DNA of 64,000 bases from Neovahlkampfia damariscottae (Eukaryota; Heterolobosea; Selenaionea; Neovahlkampfiida; Neovahlkampfiidae), in assembly GCA_016618085.1 (NCBI GenBank), contig JABLTG010000120.1, positions 1 through 64,000 on the forward strand, given 5' to 3'. Below are positions 9,924 through 23,314 of this stretch, in pieces. The notes beneath the pieces are model-generated. The model saw nothing but the letters and a program-made list of their open reading frames with translations, did not search any database and was not told where the DNA came from. The position numbers and the translations under genes were made by a program. The first letter of the stretch is position 1; every line of letters begins with the position of its first letter.

Positions 9924-11407
9924 GTGTCTTTATTATTTGTCAGAGGATCAAGTCCTTTATATTTTTTTCTATAAGCTCTAAATATTTCCAATGACTTTTT
10001 GGATTCTATTCTTTCTAATGCTATCATTGCAAATTCTCTAACATAACGATTCTTGTCTTTGAGACAATCACCAAGAGCTTCAACAGAAGTTTCACATTTC
10101 AATTTTACCAAAGACAATGCGGATGTGAATCTAACTTGAGCATCAGGTTCATACTTTTCAACTGTTCGTTCACACAATGCTTCAATAACTTCTTTTGTAA
10201 TTTCACCAATACTTCCAAACGCTTCAACAATGTAAATTCTGGCAAAATTTGAAAACTTTTGATCCAAGTTTTGATTCCTAAAAGTTTCATAAGTTTATAT
10301 TTCTTACTTTTTGTGCAATAGTTTCAATAATGCTGGAATAGCTTCTTTTGCAGGTGGCCCAATTTCTGATAACACAAAAGCACTCAAATATTGAACAATA
10401 ACTGAAGAAGAACTTAAACATTCAATCAATCCAGGAACCGCATGCTTCCCTGTTGAAACCAATGCATAAGCTGCATTTAATGCAAATTGAATTTCTTCAT
10501 TTGATAATCTCTTGAAAAGAATTTCAAATTCTTCACTTTGAGCAATTGTATAATTCGCATATTGTCTAATATCTTCTTCTTTTGAGTTAAGTTTTGAATA
10601 TAATTCATCTGTTAAATCAATCTTGTTTAGTTTAACATCAGTACCGCACATCCAATTCCAAATATGTTTTCCAATTGGTTCAAGAGATTTATTCATTTGT
10701 TTAGGCATTTTCCAAGTTAAATCAGTACAATTCCATGTTGGTTTTGTTGGGTATTCTGATCTGGTAAATTGAAATTTGAACATGAATCGATCTTTATTGC
10801 TTGTATTTCCTGTACCACTAAAAAAGTCAAAAAATAAAAAAACTAACCGGTGAATAAGATCATAATGAATTAATAAAATAGTCCCTTGTTCACATGTAAG
10901 AGAAATATCAACTTTTTTGTTTCCTTTTTTATGTTGATTTGGTAATTCTCCACGATACTTTTTTGGGTCAATAGTTGAATATTGAGTTTGTGGTTTAATT
11001 TGAGTAGCTGCCATCTCAACTGTTGTCTTTTGAGGGTAATACATTCCCATGATATTTTTTATTTGATGAGTTCTCACAGGTTTTGTAAAACCAAAGTAAG
11101 TGTCCTTATGCCATTGTTGAAAATTACTTCCTGGACGATTTAAGTGAGGATGACGATGTGGTTGCATGATCCAATTTTTTCCAATTAATGATTCAATCGC
11201 TGAAGCTACAGGTTTATCATTATATACTTTCAAAAGTTCAGGAACTTTTGGATAAATATTGTTTCCCACATTTCCTTCATTTTCATAGAGCTTTAGAGCA
11301 TCTGAGAATAATTTCTGATGGAATTCTTCTGGTAGACTACTTTTTATCACTAAATATCCATCACAAATAAATTGTTGTAGTTGTTGGTCTGTTAAACCTT
11401 CTTCCAT
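9917..11407 (-). CDS. Phytanoyl-CoA dioxygenase-like domain fused to HEAT repeats
   Basis: Three exons (10848-11407, 10308-10817, 9917-10277) separated by two 30-nt introns give 476 residues from ATG 11407. The first intron is in frame and stop-free, so a naive reading would add ten residues. Residues ~1-280 resemble PhyH Fe(II)/2-oxoglutarate dioxygenases: iron-binding H-x-D in QQWHKDTYFGF and the distal HYDLIHR. Residues ~300-476 hold HEAT/armadillo-like repeats (IVQYLSAFVLSEIGPPAKEA, IYIVEAFGSIGEITKEV, YVREFAMIALERI). The substrate is unknown. It shares a promoter with the divergent P450 gene. Confidence 0.85.
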
Positions 11408-11570
11408 GAATAAGTTACAATAAAATGATTGGACAAAAAAAAACTCAATTTTAAAATTGAAAACCAAGTTTATTCCCAAATGGAAGAAAAATTGTTCAAA
11501 TTAATAAACCAATCTCCTTCCTCCAATCAAACACAGGCTCACTTCAAAATTCAAACTGTTCCTGAATCTC
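11408..11570. promoter_or_regulatory. Bidirectional promoter between the PhyH-HEAT and P450 genes
   Basis: Only 163 nt separate the two start codons. ATTGG at 11428-11432 lies 21 nt from the PhyH start, and CCAATCA at 11523 lies about 44 nt from the P450 start, each in CCAAT orientation for its own gene. Confidence 0.5.
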
Positions 11571-13224
11571 ATGATACTTTGGACAATTACACTTATTGTA
11601 TTAATACCAGTCTTATATTTCACGTTTTTATTCTTCAGAGGTATTTATTTCTCTGTAAAGATATCTGTCTTTGAAACAAACAAAATGATCAAAAAAAATC
11701 CAAACCTGAAACATATTTTCAATTTACCATTCAACTATGGATTAGGACAAACTTTAGGGTTCCTTAATAGAAAAAATACATTTTATTACATTCGAGATTT
11801 AAGCTTGAAAGCAACAACTCCAATGTTTGGTTATTACTTCGCTTTGTTAAAAGGTAAAAAAATTTATGAAGAATAAATTGTCTCAGGAATTATGGTCAGA
11901 GATCCTCAAGTTTGTTAAATTATGGATATTAACCTTTTAAGGCTGTCAAAGAAATAATGGTCTCTCAAGCAAAGAATTTTCCAAAGAACCCAATTTCAGC
12001 GGATATTTTTGAATCATTTTTAGGTAAGGGCTTGGTAGCTTCTTCAGGTGATCATTGGAGAGTTCATAGAACTTTAATAGCACCTGTTTTTACACCAGAG
12101 AATGTATCAAAGATGGTTGATATTATGAAAGATGAAACACGTAAATACTGTGATGAAAAATGGAAGAAAATGGAACTGGATGGTGTTGTTACTATTAATA
12201 ATGCATCAAATGAAATATCAAAACTAACTCAAAGAATTATTGCTGGTGCAGCGTTTGGAAGTGAAAATGAAACTTTTTTTGATGAAATGGCTGACTTGTG
12301 GCATGACTTAGTTCAAGATTTTGGTTCTTCAATGTTTTTAATTGCCATTTTTGGTGTTTATTCACTTTATTTACCTTTGCCAAATAATATGAGATTTTTG
12401 AAAAACAAACAAAAAATGACAAAGATGGTGAAAGGTTTAATTGAAAAAAGGAAAACTGAAAATTCACAAAAAATGAAAGGAAAAGAGCTTTTATCATTAA
12501 TGATCGATGCAGAAGATGAAGATGGAAAAAAAATTGATGATCAAGGATTGGTTGATGAATCATTGACATTTTTATTTGCAGGTCACGATACGTAAACATT
12601 GTGAAATTCTAAAACAATTTTAGCACTTCAGCTTTATTATCTTTCATGTTCTGGAAACTTGCTGAAAATCCAAAAGTCCAAGAAAAATTATTCAATGAAC
12701 TTCAAGAGGTTTTTGGTGATGAAGATCCAAAATATGAACAACTTGATAAATTGACATACATGTCTTATGTAATTAATGAAACATTGAGAATGTACCCTCC
12801 TGCAATAAATGTTCAAAAAATAGCTGATAAAGATACTGAAATCATGGGTTATGCAATTCCAAAAGGAGTAAGAATTTTTTTAAAGTTTTAACAACAAAAG
12901 TCATATCTTTTAGTTGATATTCTTGCCACACACTACAACTCAAAGGTCTGGGAAAATCCGATGACATTTGATCCTGAACGTTGGACTCCAGATAGAATTA
13001 AAGAAGTTCCATTGTTGAGATATGCATTCATTCCATTTTCAGCTGGATCTAGGAATTGTGTTGGAAAATTATTTGCTCAAGTTGAGGCTCCTTTAGTTGC
13101 ATCAATGATTTTGAAAAGATACAACATTGAAATGGCAGACGATGGAAAGAAAATATTTGCTGATGCAACATTTGTTCTTAAAGCTGATAACTTGAATTTA
13201 AAATTCACAAGAAGGAATAAATAG
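11571..13224 (+). CDS. Cytochrome P450 monooxygenase
   Basis: The start is ATG 11571 because it opens with a hydrophobic membrane anchor (WTITLIVLIPVLYFTFLFF). Introns at 11854-11886, 11910-11941 and 12592-12623 are canonical; the exon between the first two is only 23 nt. Conserved P450 parts are present: I-helix FAGHDTTSALLSF (split by an intron), K-helix ETLR in INETLRMYPP, PERW, and the heme loop PFSAGSRNCVGK with its Cys ligand. The fourth intron, about 12868-12913, does not join cleanly: GT-AG splicing puts DILATHYNSKVW out of frame by one base. Probably an ER-bound oxidase of lipids or xenobiotics, about 500 residues. Confidence 0.85.
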
Positions 13225-13294
13225 CTTTATTTTTAATTTACCAGTACTACAGTCACTAAGAATTGAATAGCCAAAAAAAATTGGAAACTAAAAT

Positions 13295-15215
<1,921 letters not shown>

Positions 15216-15296
15216 ATTTGAAATTGACCAATGAAAAAGTAAAAAGATTGAGTCTTTTCAATGTAAAATTATTCATATTTTTTCATCAATAAAAAT

Positions 15297-16184
15297 TTAT
15301 TTCTTTGATGGAATTCCACGACATTTTGAAGGGAATTCACTTTCATTGTCTTTAAATTCAGTCCCTGAAGCGAAAAATGAACATGTATTTTCACAATCTC
15401 CTGCAGCTCCATAAACAGCTTTATTTCCAATGACTTTACCTCCAAATATGTTAAGTCCACCTCCACCACAATAAAATGCACCACCAGTTTTTCGATAAAC
15501 AGATGCTTCGTTATTCAAGAGATTCACATTTCTTAAAGTTACATCACCATTAGCATTGATACCAGCACCAAGTATATTATAGTTTCCTGTTGTTTGTGAA
15601 ATGGTTGAATCGTCAACTGTTCCTTTAGCCCATAAAACCATTCCAATTTTACATTTGTCAATAGAAACATTTGAGATATGAAATCCTGAACCAGAGATGT
15701 AAATTCCAACGTCACTTTCAATAACTTTGACATTTGATATTTCAACTTTTTTTGTGTTTTGGATTCTGATTCCATGTCCTTGTCTCATGTATTTTGGACC
15801 AAGATTCACATTTGATATTTTGATGCTTTCAATTCTATCTGCAGAAATCATATCTCCTGTATTTGCTTCTATTGCTATATCGGTTAATTCAATAATTTTA
15901 TTGTCTTTAAAATAAAAATTTCCTGAGATTAAAGGTTTGCCACCATATCCTTTGATTTTGAGTGATTTTTGAATTGTATTTTGTTCACTGTAAACAGCAG
16001 GTTCTATGTTTATAGTGTCTCCATCTTTTGATTTAAGATATGCTTTTCTGATGGTAGCAACAGGATGTTCTTTTGATCCATCGTTGTTATCATCTCCTCT
16101 TTGTTTTGAAACAAAAATTTCAGCTGAAAACACAGTGGAAATGAAAAGCAAGAGAATGAGGACAGATACATGTTTGGATGACAT
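15297..16184 (-). CDS. Secreted right-handed beta-helix (pectin-lyase-like) protein
   Basis: Intronless, 295 residues from ATG 16184. It begins with a clear signal peptide (VSVLILLLFISTVFSA). After it, FVSKQRGDDNNDGSKEHPVA resembles the start of DUF1565-type parallel beta-helix proteins. Then come repeated short beta strands with I-x-I/V-x-N patterns (IKISNVNLG, VEISNVKVI, FHISNVSI). Late Cys-Gly segments (YCGGGG, DCENTCSF) may form disulfides. No catalytic lyase residues can be named. Probably extracellular or lysosomal; could bind polysaccharide. CCAATCA lies upstream. Confidence 0.75.
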   Translation of the reverse strand: MSSKHVSVLILLLFISTVFSAEIFVSKQRGDDNNDGSKEHPVATIRKAYLKSKDGDTINIEPAVYSEQNTIQKSLKIKGYGGKPLISGNFYFKDNKIIELTDIAIEANTGDMISADRIESIKISNVNLGPKYMRQGHGIRIQNTKKVEISNVKVIESDVGIYISGSGFHISNVSIDKCKIGMVLWAKGTVDDSTISQTTGNYNILGAGINANGDVTLRNVNLLNNEASVYRKTGGAFYCGGGGLNIFGGKVIGNKAVYGAAGDCENTCSFFASGTEFKDNESEFPSKCRGIPSKK

Positions 16185-16373
16185 GAGGTTTTTAATGAAT
16201 TCGAGAAGCAAAATGATTGGACCTTCTGTACCAATCAAAAAAGTTCGAAAAAAAAACCAAAAATGGGGTTTGCAAATGCCTAATTAAATATTCTGAGTTT
16301 GGGCAGAAAATAAAAGATATCATTTCATTGGCCGACACAGGAATTTTTTTTTCAACGACTAGCAAGAAAGGAG

Positions 16374-17773
16374 ATGGAAATAAACTCTAATAGCTTTGGT
16401 GCTTTTTCAATGTTTGGAGAAATATCAGGAACTATAAAAAAAACAGTAGAAGAAAAAAAAAACAGTCAAGATTTGTCAGATTTACCAAAAACTGAAAACA
16501 CAGGTTTTCTTGATTCTTTAAAGACAAGTAGCGCTTTTCTTTATGAAGAAACTAAAAAACAAAACATCACAAAAGAAAGCTTCAAAAAATCAAACACAGA
16601 TTATTCACCTTCACTTGTTGACATAAGTCCTTCTATTTGCTCAAGCAGAAGAATAACTATTGACTCAAGTGAAGATTCAGAGGAAGAGGAAAATGAACAG
16701 GATATTACAAGTCCAAAAGGAGGTTTTACTACTTCAACTATTCAAAAAGTTAATGAACAACTATTTCATAAAACAGGAAAAATAAAAATACAAGAAGAAG
16801 AAATAAGTATGTTGTTGGATCCTTTTGCTGAAGAACAAAAAAAATTAAAAATCGTTGCTTGTACTTTTAACGTTGCCGAAGGTATTTCAGAAACAGTTGG
16901 TGATTGGATAGCTTCAAATCCAGCTGATATTTATACAATAGGACTTCAAGAAATTGATATGTCTGCGAAGACTATTGTTTCTGCAAAATCAGATGCTTGT
17001 AAAAATTGGGATAAGATTTTTCAAAACACATTCGAAAAAAATGGTGAATTTAAGAAAATTATATCAGAACAGTTAGTTGGAATGTATCATTGTTTGTATA
17101 TACATAAAAGTCATTATCAAAAAATCGAAAATGCTTATTGGTCAAAAATAGGTCTCGGAAAATTAGGTTTAGGAAACAAAGTAACAAAATTTGTTTATTA
17201 ACTAAATAGGGTTGTATTGCTTATACTCTTCAATTGTTTGGAAATACTTTTTGTTTTGTAAATTCACATTTTGAATCTGGGAAAAAAAAAATAAAAGAAA
17301 GAAATCAAAATTTCCAATACATTTACTCGGAAAAATTATTTGACAATTCTGAAATTTCACCATTAGATGCTAATTTTGTCATTTTTGTTGGTGATTTTAA
17401 TTACAGAATACAATTATCCAAGGAAGAAACTGAAGAAATTATCAAAACAAAAAATGTTAAAAAACTATTAAATCATGATCAATTATCATTAGAAAAAGAT
17501 GAAGGAAATGTTTTTGATGGTTTTTTTGAACCAGAAATTACTTTTTTACCAACTTATAAATTTGATAAAAATTCAAATATTTATGATACAAGTAAAAAAC
17601 AAAGAGTACCATCCTATTGTGATCGAATTCTCATAAAATGTGTAAATCAAGAAAATTTAAAAGTTGATAAATACATTAGTAAATTTGATGAAACGTCATC
17701 AGATCATCGTCCAGTATTGGCTTCAATGGAATTCACATTGGATGAAATTTGTCAAAGAAGAAAAAAATATTAA
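16374..17773 (+). CDS. Inositol-polyphosphate 5-phosphatase, paralogue 1
   Basis: Two exons (16374-17180, 17210-17773) and a 29-nt phase-0 intron give 456 residues from ATG 16374. The N-terminal ~145 residues are Ser/Lys-rich and probably disordered. The IPPc catalytic domain follows: CTFNVAEG, GLQEIDMS, GDFNYRI, PSYCDRIL and SSDHRPV, covering the expected Mg-binding and catalytic motifs. The intron falls right after GNK. Two relatives lie at 38.4-41.2 kb. Likely removes the 5-phosphate from phosphoinositides or inositol phosphates. Its TAA overlaps the stop of the convergent gene within one TTAA. Confidence 0.9.
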
Positions 17774-18448
17774 TGATAAATAAACATTTGATATAAAATT
17801 AAGGTGTCCATAATGATTTGAGTGACTCCACAAATGATAAATTGAATTGGTAATCCGTTGAATGAGAAATAAATTGTTTTGAATAAATCTCCTACAAACC
17901 ATGTTCCGATTAAAACAATACTCAACCCTTTTGTAGATTTCATTTTAAAGTTTTTAATTGCTTGTGGTAATCCAAGTAATGATTCAATCAACAAAGAGAA
18001 ACTGCCTAACAATTCAACATAAAAACTATATTCAATGAAAACGGAACTTAAAAGTGAAAGACTAACAAAAAGGATTCCAAAAAATTGAACTTTTACAAGT
18101 TAAAAAACAGTATTATATTCACTTACGATAAATGAAGAAACTTTTCCATTTCCAAAAATTTTTTAAATCAAATAATGAATTTCCTCGAAAATCATCAGAA
18201 GGAAATGAAGTACAAATGTGAATCATGAAAAATTGACAAATAATCATTACTATAGATTGATACAACATAACTATTTCGAATCTTTTTCCATACCAAAAAA
18301 AAATTCTTAAAGTGTTGCTCAAAAACAAAATTAATGAGACCAATGTGCTGAAACTTTTTGAGTTTTTAGATTGTTTGATGTTTTTATATTGATCTATGTA
18401 ACCTATTACAGGTGAAAAAACCATAATTGAGTCAATGATGTAGTTCAT
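17770..18448 (-). CDS. PQ-loop repeat transporter (SLC66/PQLC1-like)
   Basis: Two exons (18127-18448, 17770-18089) and a 37-nt intron give 213 residues from ATG 18448. There are about six or seven hydrophobic helices. Two PQ-loop-like motifs are seen: SPVIGYIDQYKNIKQSKNSK in the N-terminal half and LGLPQAIKNFKMKSTKGLS in the C-terminal half, each followed by a conserved aromatic helix. This family exports amino acids or lipids from lysosomes or acts in endosomal lipid homeostasis; the substrate here is unknown. Confidence 0.8.
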
Positions 18449-18514
18449 GTTTCTTTAACTTTGTCCAATCAGATAATGAAGTTTAGAAGTTTAACAAATG
18501 ATGCTCAGAAAACT

Positions 18515-19606
18515 TTATTTTTTCTTTTTGATTAATTCTAACATATAATCTTTGATATAGGCAGAAAAATCATTTTCTTCAGATAACTTCTTTTCAATTA
18601 TATCAACAAAATCTCTATAAATATCATAGGTTTCAATCTTATCAGATTTTGTTAAATCCAAAACATATTGATGAAATTCATCAGTAGAATATAATTTTTC
18701 AATTTCTAACCATACATTTACATAAATTTGATTTTGTTTTTCGAAAGATTCATCAATGAAAAATGACAATAAAAAATTCTTTGATAATTCTTGAACTGTG
18801 TGTTTGATGCCTGGACTTTTGATTTCAAAAATTTTTTCAACACCTAATGACTTTTCAAAAAACCATTGATAAATATGAAATCCTTTACGCAATTGTGAAT
18901 CAGGTAATCCAACGTTAACAAAGGCAAAATCATTCAATAATTGTTGGTAAATGAATACAATTCTGTTCAGATTTAATGATGAGAATTTATCATCAAAAAA
19001 TGTTTTGGACTTCCAAAGATATCCTTTTTCTTCTATTTCTCTTTGCAAAATAATTTGATAAAAAGTTTTTCTGTCCAAAAAGGTTGGTGTGAATTTAATG
19101 AATCTTAATTGTTCTCCTTCTTTAAAATCTAAATATTTATACTGTTCAAATTGTTCTTCCCCTTTTTCAAAAAAGAATGAATTGATTTCCTTTTTTATAT
19201 TTGAAACATTTTTATCATTTGCATCAAATCTATTCAATGAATCACGAATAGAAGATAAAATAATTAAAGTTGTGCTGCATCTTTGTTGACCATCTACGCA
19301 AAGTAATCCATCTGAAGTTTCAAAAAATATGAATTTTCCAATCTGATGTTTGTTGTAAATTGGAGTTGAAACATCTTTCCACCAACGTTGAAGTTGACTT
19401 GTTTCTGAATTCCAACAATATCTTCTTTGAAAAACAGGAAGATAAATCTTCGTTGAAGAGCTGAAAAGCTTTTGAAAGTTGGAAGCAAAAATGTTGATTT
19501 TAACATCTCTATCAATTGGAAACTGATACATGTTGTGTTGAATGTTGAGATGTTGGTTCAATTTTTGAGCTTTTTGGAATTCAAGAATTTCTTTAGGATT
19601 CATCAT
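18515..19606 (-). CDS. DUF262 (GmrS/ParB-like) domain protein
   Basis: Intronless, 363 residues from ATG 19606. The N-terminal half matches the DUF262 signature: IYLPVFQRRYCWN, LQRWWKD, GKFIFFE and the hallmark LLCVDGQQRCSTTLIILSS. DUF262 is best known from bacterial GmrSD-type restriction and related defence proteins, where the DGQQR loop belongs to a ParB-like NTPase/nuclease fold. The C-terminal half is alpha-helical with no DUF1524 HNH motif visible. Base composition matches the neighbours. A eukaryotic standalone copy may be an old acquisition from bacteria; its role is unknown. Confidence 0.75.
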   Translation of the reverse strand: MMNPKEILEFQKAQKLNQHLNIQHNMYQFPIDRDVKINIFASNFQKLFSSSTKIYLPVFQRRYCWNSETSQLQRWWKDVSTPIYNKHQIGKFIFFETSDGLLCVDGQQRCSTTLIILSSIRDSLNRFDANDKNVSNIKKEINSFFFEKGEEQFEQYKYLDFKEGEQLRFIKFTPTFLDRKTFYQIILQREIEEKGYLWKSKTFFDDKFSSLNLNRIVFIYQQLLNDFAFVNVGLPDSQLRKGFHIYQWFFEKSLGVEKIFEIKSPGIKHTVQELSKNFLLSFFIDESFEKQNQIYVNVWLEIEKLYSTDEFHQYVLDLTKSDKIETYDIYRDFVDIIEKKLSEENDFSAYIKDYMLELIKKKK

Positions 19607-19833
19607 GATGAACTGGTTTTTGTTTGAGAATTTCTCTTTGTATCATTCTGATAGATCATTGGCTTAAATAGATACGAAAATCTAAAAATAAATTAAAACT
19701 ATTCGTCACTAAAACATGAATAGATATAATGAATAGATATAGTCATCAAAAGGTTGAGTAATTTGAATATTAGGTTTGAATCATTGGTGGAATATTGTCA
19801 CCCAATTGAATTCAAACACTTGTTTGATGAACC

Positions 19834-21392
19834 ATGCACTTCAGATTTTTAATTATATTCATTATACTTCTCTGTGTGTTCTCAAAAGACCTATATGAAG
19901 TTCTTGGTGTTTCAAAAACAGCAACAGACCGAGAAATAAAAAAAGCATACAAACGATTGGCTTTAAAATATCATCCAGATAGAAACAAAGGAAAAAATAC
20001 TCAAAAACAATTTATAGAAGTTTCACAGGCATATGAAATTTTGAAAAATCCACAAAAAAGAAAACAATATGACATGTATGGATCACAAGAAGAAAATCAA
20101 TATGATGAAGAAGAACAACAAACTGGAGAATCGAATCCATTTGGTAATTTCAAAACAACAGGTAATTTTGGTCAAAGGTTTCAGTTTAACTTCAATGGAT
20201 TTCAATTTAACTTTCAAAATCCCTTTGAAATGTTCAATAATTTTTTTTCTGAAAATTCTGAAGATGACGAAGATGAACAGTTGTTTCATCACAAACCAAA
20301 ATTTAGAGAAATTGATTTAATCCAATTTAAATCAATTTTGGAGAATAATTATCATTTTTCTCATATTCCACAATTTATTTATGTTTTTCCGACAATTGGA
20401 TTTTGTGAAAGTTGCTCAAAAGCAACTAGAATTTTAGATGCGTCAAAAGAAAGACTCAAAGGTCTTGCACATTTTAAAATGTTAGGAGTTGAATCTAAAC
20501 ATCAGTAAGAACATGATTTTGACTCAACAAAAATTGAAGAATTTCATTGAAAGGTTTAACTAAAATTCCAGTGGTTTTATTTGTTTTACATGGAAAAATA
20601 TCAATATTTCATATAAATAATTCAATAAAATTCGATAAGTTTACGAATTTTGTTCATGAAAATTATCCAAAAGTGAATGTTCCGATTTTGGAAAATTCTC
20701 AAGATATGGAAAAATTTTTGAACAACGATGGAATTTCAATCATTTTATTTTCAAAATATAAAGAACCTACTTCAATTGAGAAAGAATTATATTACAATTA
20801 CAAAGACTATCATTCATTTGCACATGTTCATGTTTCATCAAATTCTCATTGGGCATTTGACGAATTTATTGAATTAAGCAATTCAGGATTACCATCTATT
20901 TGCATACAAACAAAAAATGAAACGAATACCGAATATCAATTTGTTGATTCGTTAAACAGAGAGGTATGACAGAAATTTTGTTAATTCAAAAAAAAGGGAT
21001 TAATTGAAGTCATACGTGAAAATGGAATTGAGAAAATACCATTATTAAAGTCAAATGAAATGTTAATTGACAATTGCTATGGAATTTATTGTGTAATTTT
21101 TTCAAGTGAAAAAAAAACTGATTCATCATTTCTGCATAAAATTTTTGAATTTACAAAAAAAATCAAAGCATTAAATTATAGAATAGGTATCATTAATTCA
21201 TTCCAAATGCTCAAAAATTCCTTAAATTTTTCAAATTCAAACAAAATCCTATTTATATTAAACCTAAAATCAAAAGAATATCTTGGATATAATGGAACTG
21301 ATTTTTCAGATAAAACTTTGAAAGAATGGTTCATTTCCATTCCAAAATTAAAATTTACAAAATTTTCAACACTAAACCTCCACAAAAATTGA
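19834..21392 (+). CDS. ER DnaJ protein with thioredoxin-like domains
   Basis: Three exons (19834-20504, 20540-20963, 20997-21392) give 496 residues from ATG 19834. A signal peptide ([12 protein letters not shown]) is followed by a J domain ([23 protein letters not shown] at KYHPDRN), a Phe/Gly/Asn-rich linker with an acidic patch, then a thioredoxin-like segment with C-x-x-C in GFCESCSKA. More divergent thioredoxin-like folds probably follow. The layout resembles DNAJC10/DNAJC16-type ER co-chaperones that recruit Hsp70/BiP. No KDEL-like end is seen. Confidence 0.85.
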
Positions 21393-21422
21393 ATAAAAAA
21401 AAAATGAAAAAATCATCATGGT

Positions 21423-22245
21423 TTATTCTTTTGGTTTTGTTCCAAAAAAGTCACCAATTTGTTCAATTGTATCAATTTGATAAGGTTCTTCATCATCAGC
21501 ATCATCTTTTATCAAATTTGATTTTGTATCCATAAACATTGATCTTTCTTGTTGTTGAGACTCTGTTCTCATTTTATCATATTTCATAAACTCTGCCATT
21601 AATTTCTTTTCACTTCTTCTCTTCAACCACCATTTTGCGCATGTTGGATAACAACAAAATAAAATAGCAATAAATAAAAATGGAATTGGTAATAAAGTCA
21701 ACCAGTAATAATGACCTGACATTGAAAAAGTAACATGTTTAGGATCTGCTACACGATAATAACATGGGTATGTTTGATTTATCTAAGATGACAATAATAT
21801 GTTAAATATTTTTTTTTTTTTTACTTGATAATAAGCCGCAAACTCATCAATAACAAAAAGTGATAAACTATAACCACGTTCTTTTATATCTAAAAGTTCT
21901 TGGTCTACTGGACCATAAACAGTTGAAGAAGTTAATTGACCTCCACCTGTTGTATAATTTACGTTGATGCTAATTCTGTATTTTTTAAAAGTTACATATG
22001 TGCTTGATTTGAAACGGAATTCTCTTGTTTTTGATGTGACTAAACAATTTGATGTTACAGGTAAAAAGTTCCAAATTGGTATAACCACTTTTAACTTTAT
22101 AAGTTAAATTAAAAATCAAACCTCCTAAAACAACACCAACAGCTGCACCAGTTAGTGCCAGAAATAAAAGTCCACATATATGGTGACTCCATATACGATC
22201 AAAGAAAAAAGAACTGACCTTCTCGTAAGTCTTCTTTATTCCCAT
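21423..22245 (-). CDS. Two-pass membrane protein of unknown function
   Basis: Three exons (22122-22245, 21825-22087, 21423-21782) with introns of 34 and 42 nt give 248 residues from ATG 22245. One transmembrane helix lies near residues 23-48 (LLFLALTGAAVGVVLGG) and one near 150 (YYWLTLLPIPFLFIAILFCC), with a ~100-residue lumenal or extracellular domain between them. The C-terminal ~70 residues are charged and cytoplasmic (DDADDEEPYQID). I do not recognise the family. Confidence 0.7.
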
Positions 22246-22374
22246 GAAAAATTGTCCAATGAATTTGTATCAGAAAAAAAGTGGAAAAATTGAAACATTG
22301 TGATGACATAAAATATTTTTTTAAATGTTTATTAATTTTGTGAAACTTATCCATTTCTTATTGGTTTATTCAAG

Positions 22375-23089
22375 ATGAAAAATTTGTATGCAATTCTCGG
22401 AGTTGGTAAATCAGCTTCACAAGAAGCAATTAAAAAATCGTTTGATTAATATTTCAATTAAACTTAAATCACATAGATTCAGAGATTTAGCCAAAAAATA
22501 CCATCCTGACGTTAACAAAGATGAAAAAACTCAACAAAAATTTAAAGAGATAACAGAAGCTTATGGAATTCTTTCAGACAGTAATTTTTAATAAAAAATA
22601 ACATTAGAAAATAAAAAATATGAGTATGATATGATGCTGAATCAACAAACACCTTTTTATCCACAACAACAATATTCAACATCAAATCAAGACTATAATA
22701 AGAATCCAAATCAAACAAAAGGAGCATACACTAAATATACATATACCAAGAATGGTCAGGCATATACCTATACAATGTATACAAACCAAGGCTATCAAAA
22801 TTTTGAAGATGAATTTTATAATTTTTCAAACTCATTTAATCAAAAAGAGTATGATAGATGGAGAGATATTTTAGAAAAAGAACAAAGAATAAGGTATAAG
22901 AGACAATTAGAGAAACAAAAAAAATTGACAAGATATTTGGTTTTGCTGTTTGTTGTTCCATTGTTATTTTACATGTATGATATTTATGTTCAAATGGAAA
23001 AAATAAGAAAGACGAATAATGAAGAAGCAAAACGATATTTAAGAGAAAATCAATCACCTTACGAAGAAAAAAGAAAAAAAGGAGAATAA
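22375..23089 (+). CDS. Membrane-anchored DnaJ-domain protein
   Basis: Three exons (22375-22439, 22477-22580, 22608-23089; introns 37 and 27 nt) give 216 residues from ATG 22375. The J domain occupies residues 1-~68: [19 protein letters not shown] then [13 protein letters not shown] with the HPD triad. A Gln/Tyr/Asn-rich linker leads to a transmembrane helix near residue 160-180 ([17 protein letters not shown]) and a charged tail. Likely a co-chaperone tethered to the ER or mitochondrial surface. Confidence 0.8.
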
Positions 23090-23314
23090 AATGTGAAATC
23101 AAATTTTTTTTTGGAAAATGATTTTTTTCACTTGAATTTAATGTGAAAAAAAATTCCGTATTGTGAAACTGGAATAAATGACCATTCAACAATCTGAGAC
23201 TAATTTTGGATTTTAAAAAAAAAATTTTTATTCCAGTAATTAGATGATCCCCTTCTCTTTTTCAAGAAAAATAAAATTTTTATTAAACAGATGGTTGACT
23301 GATATCCAACAAGA

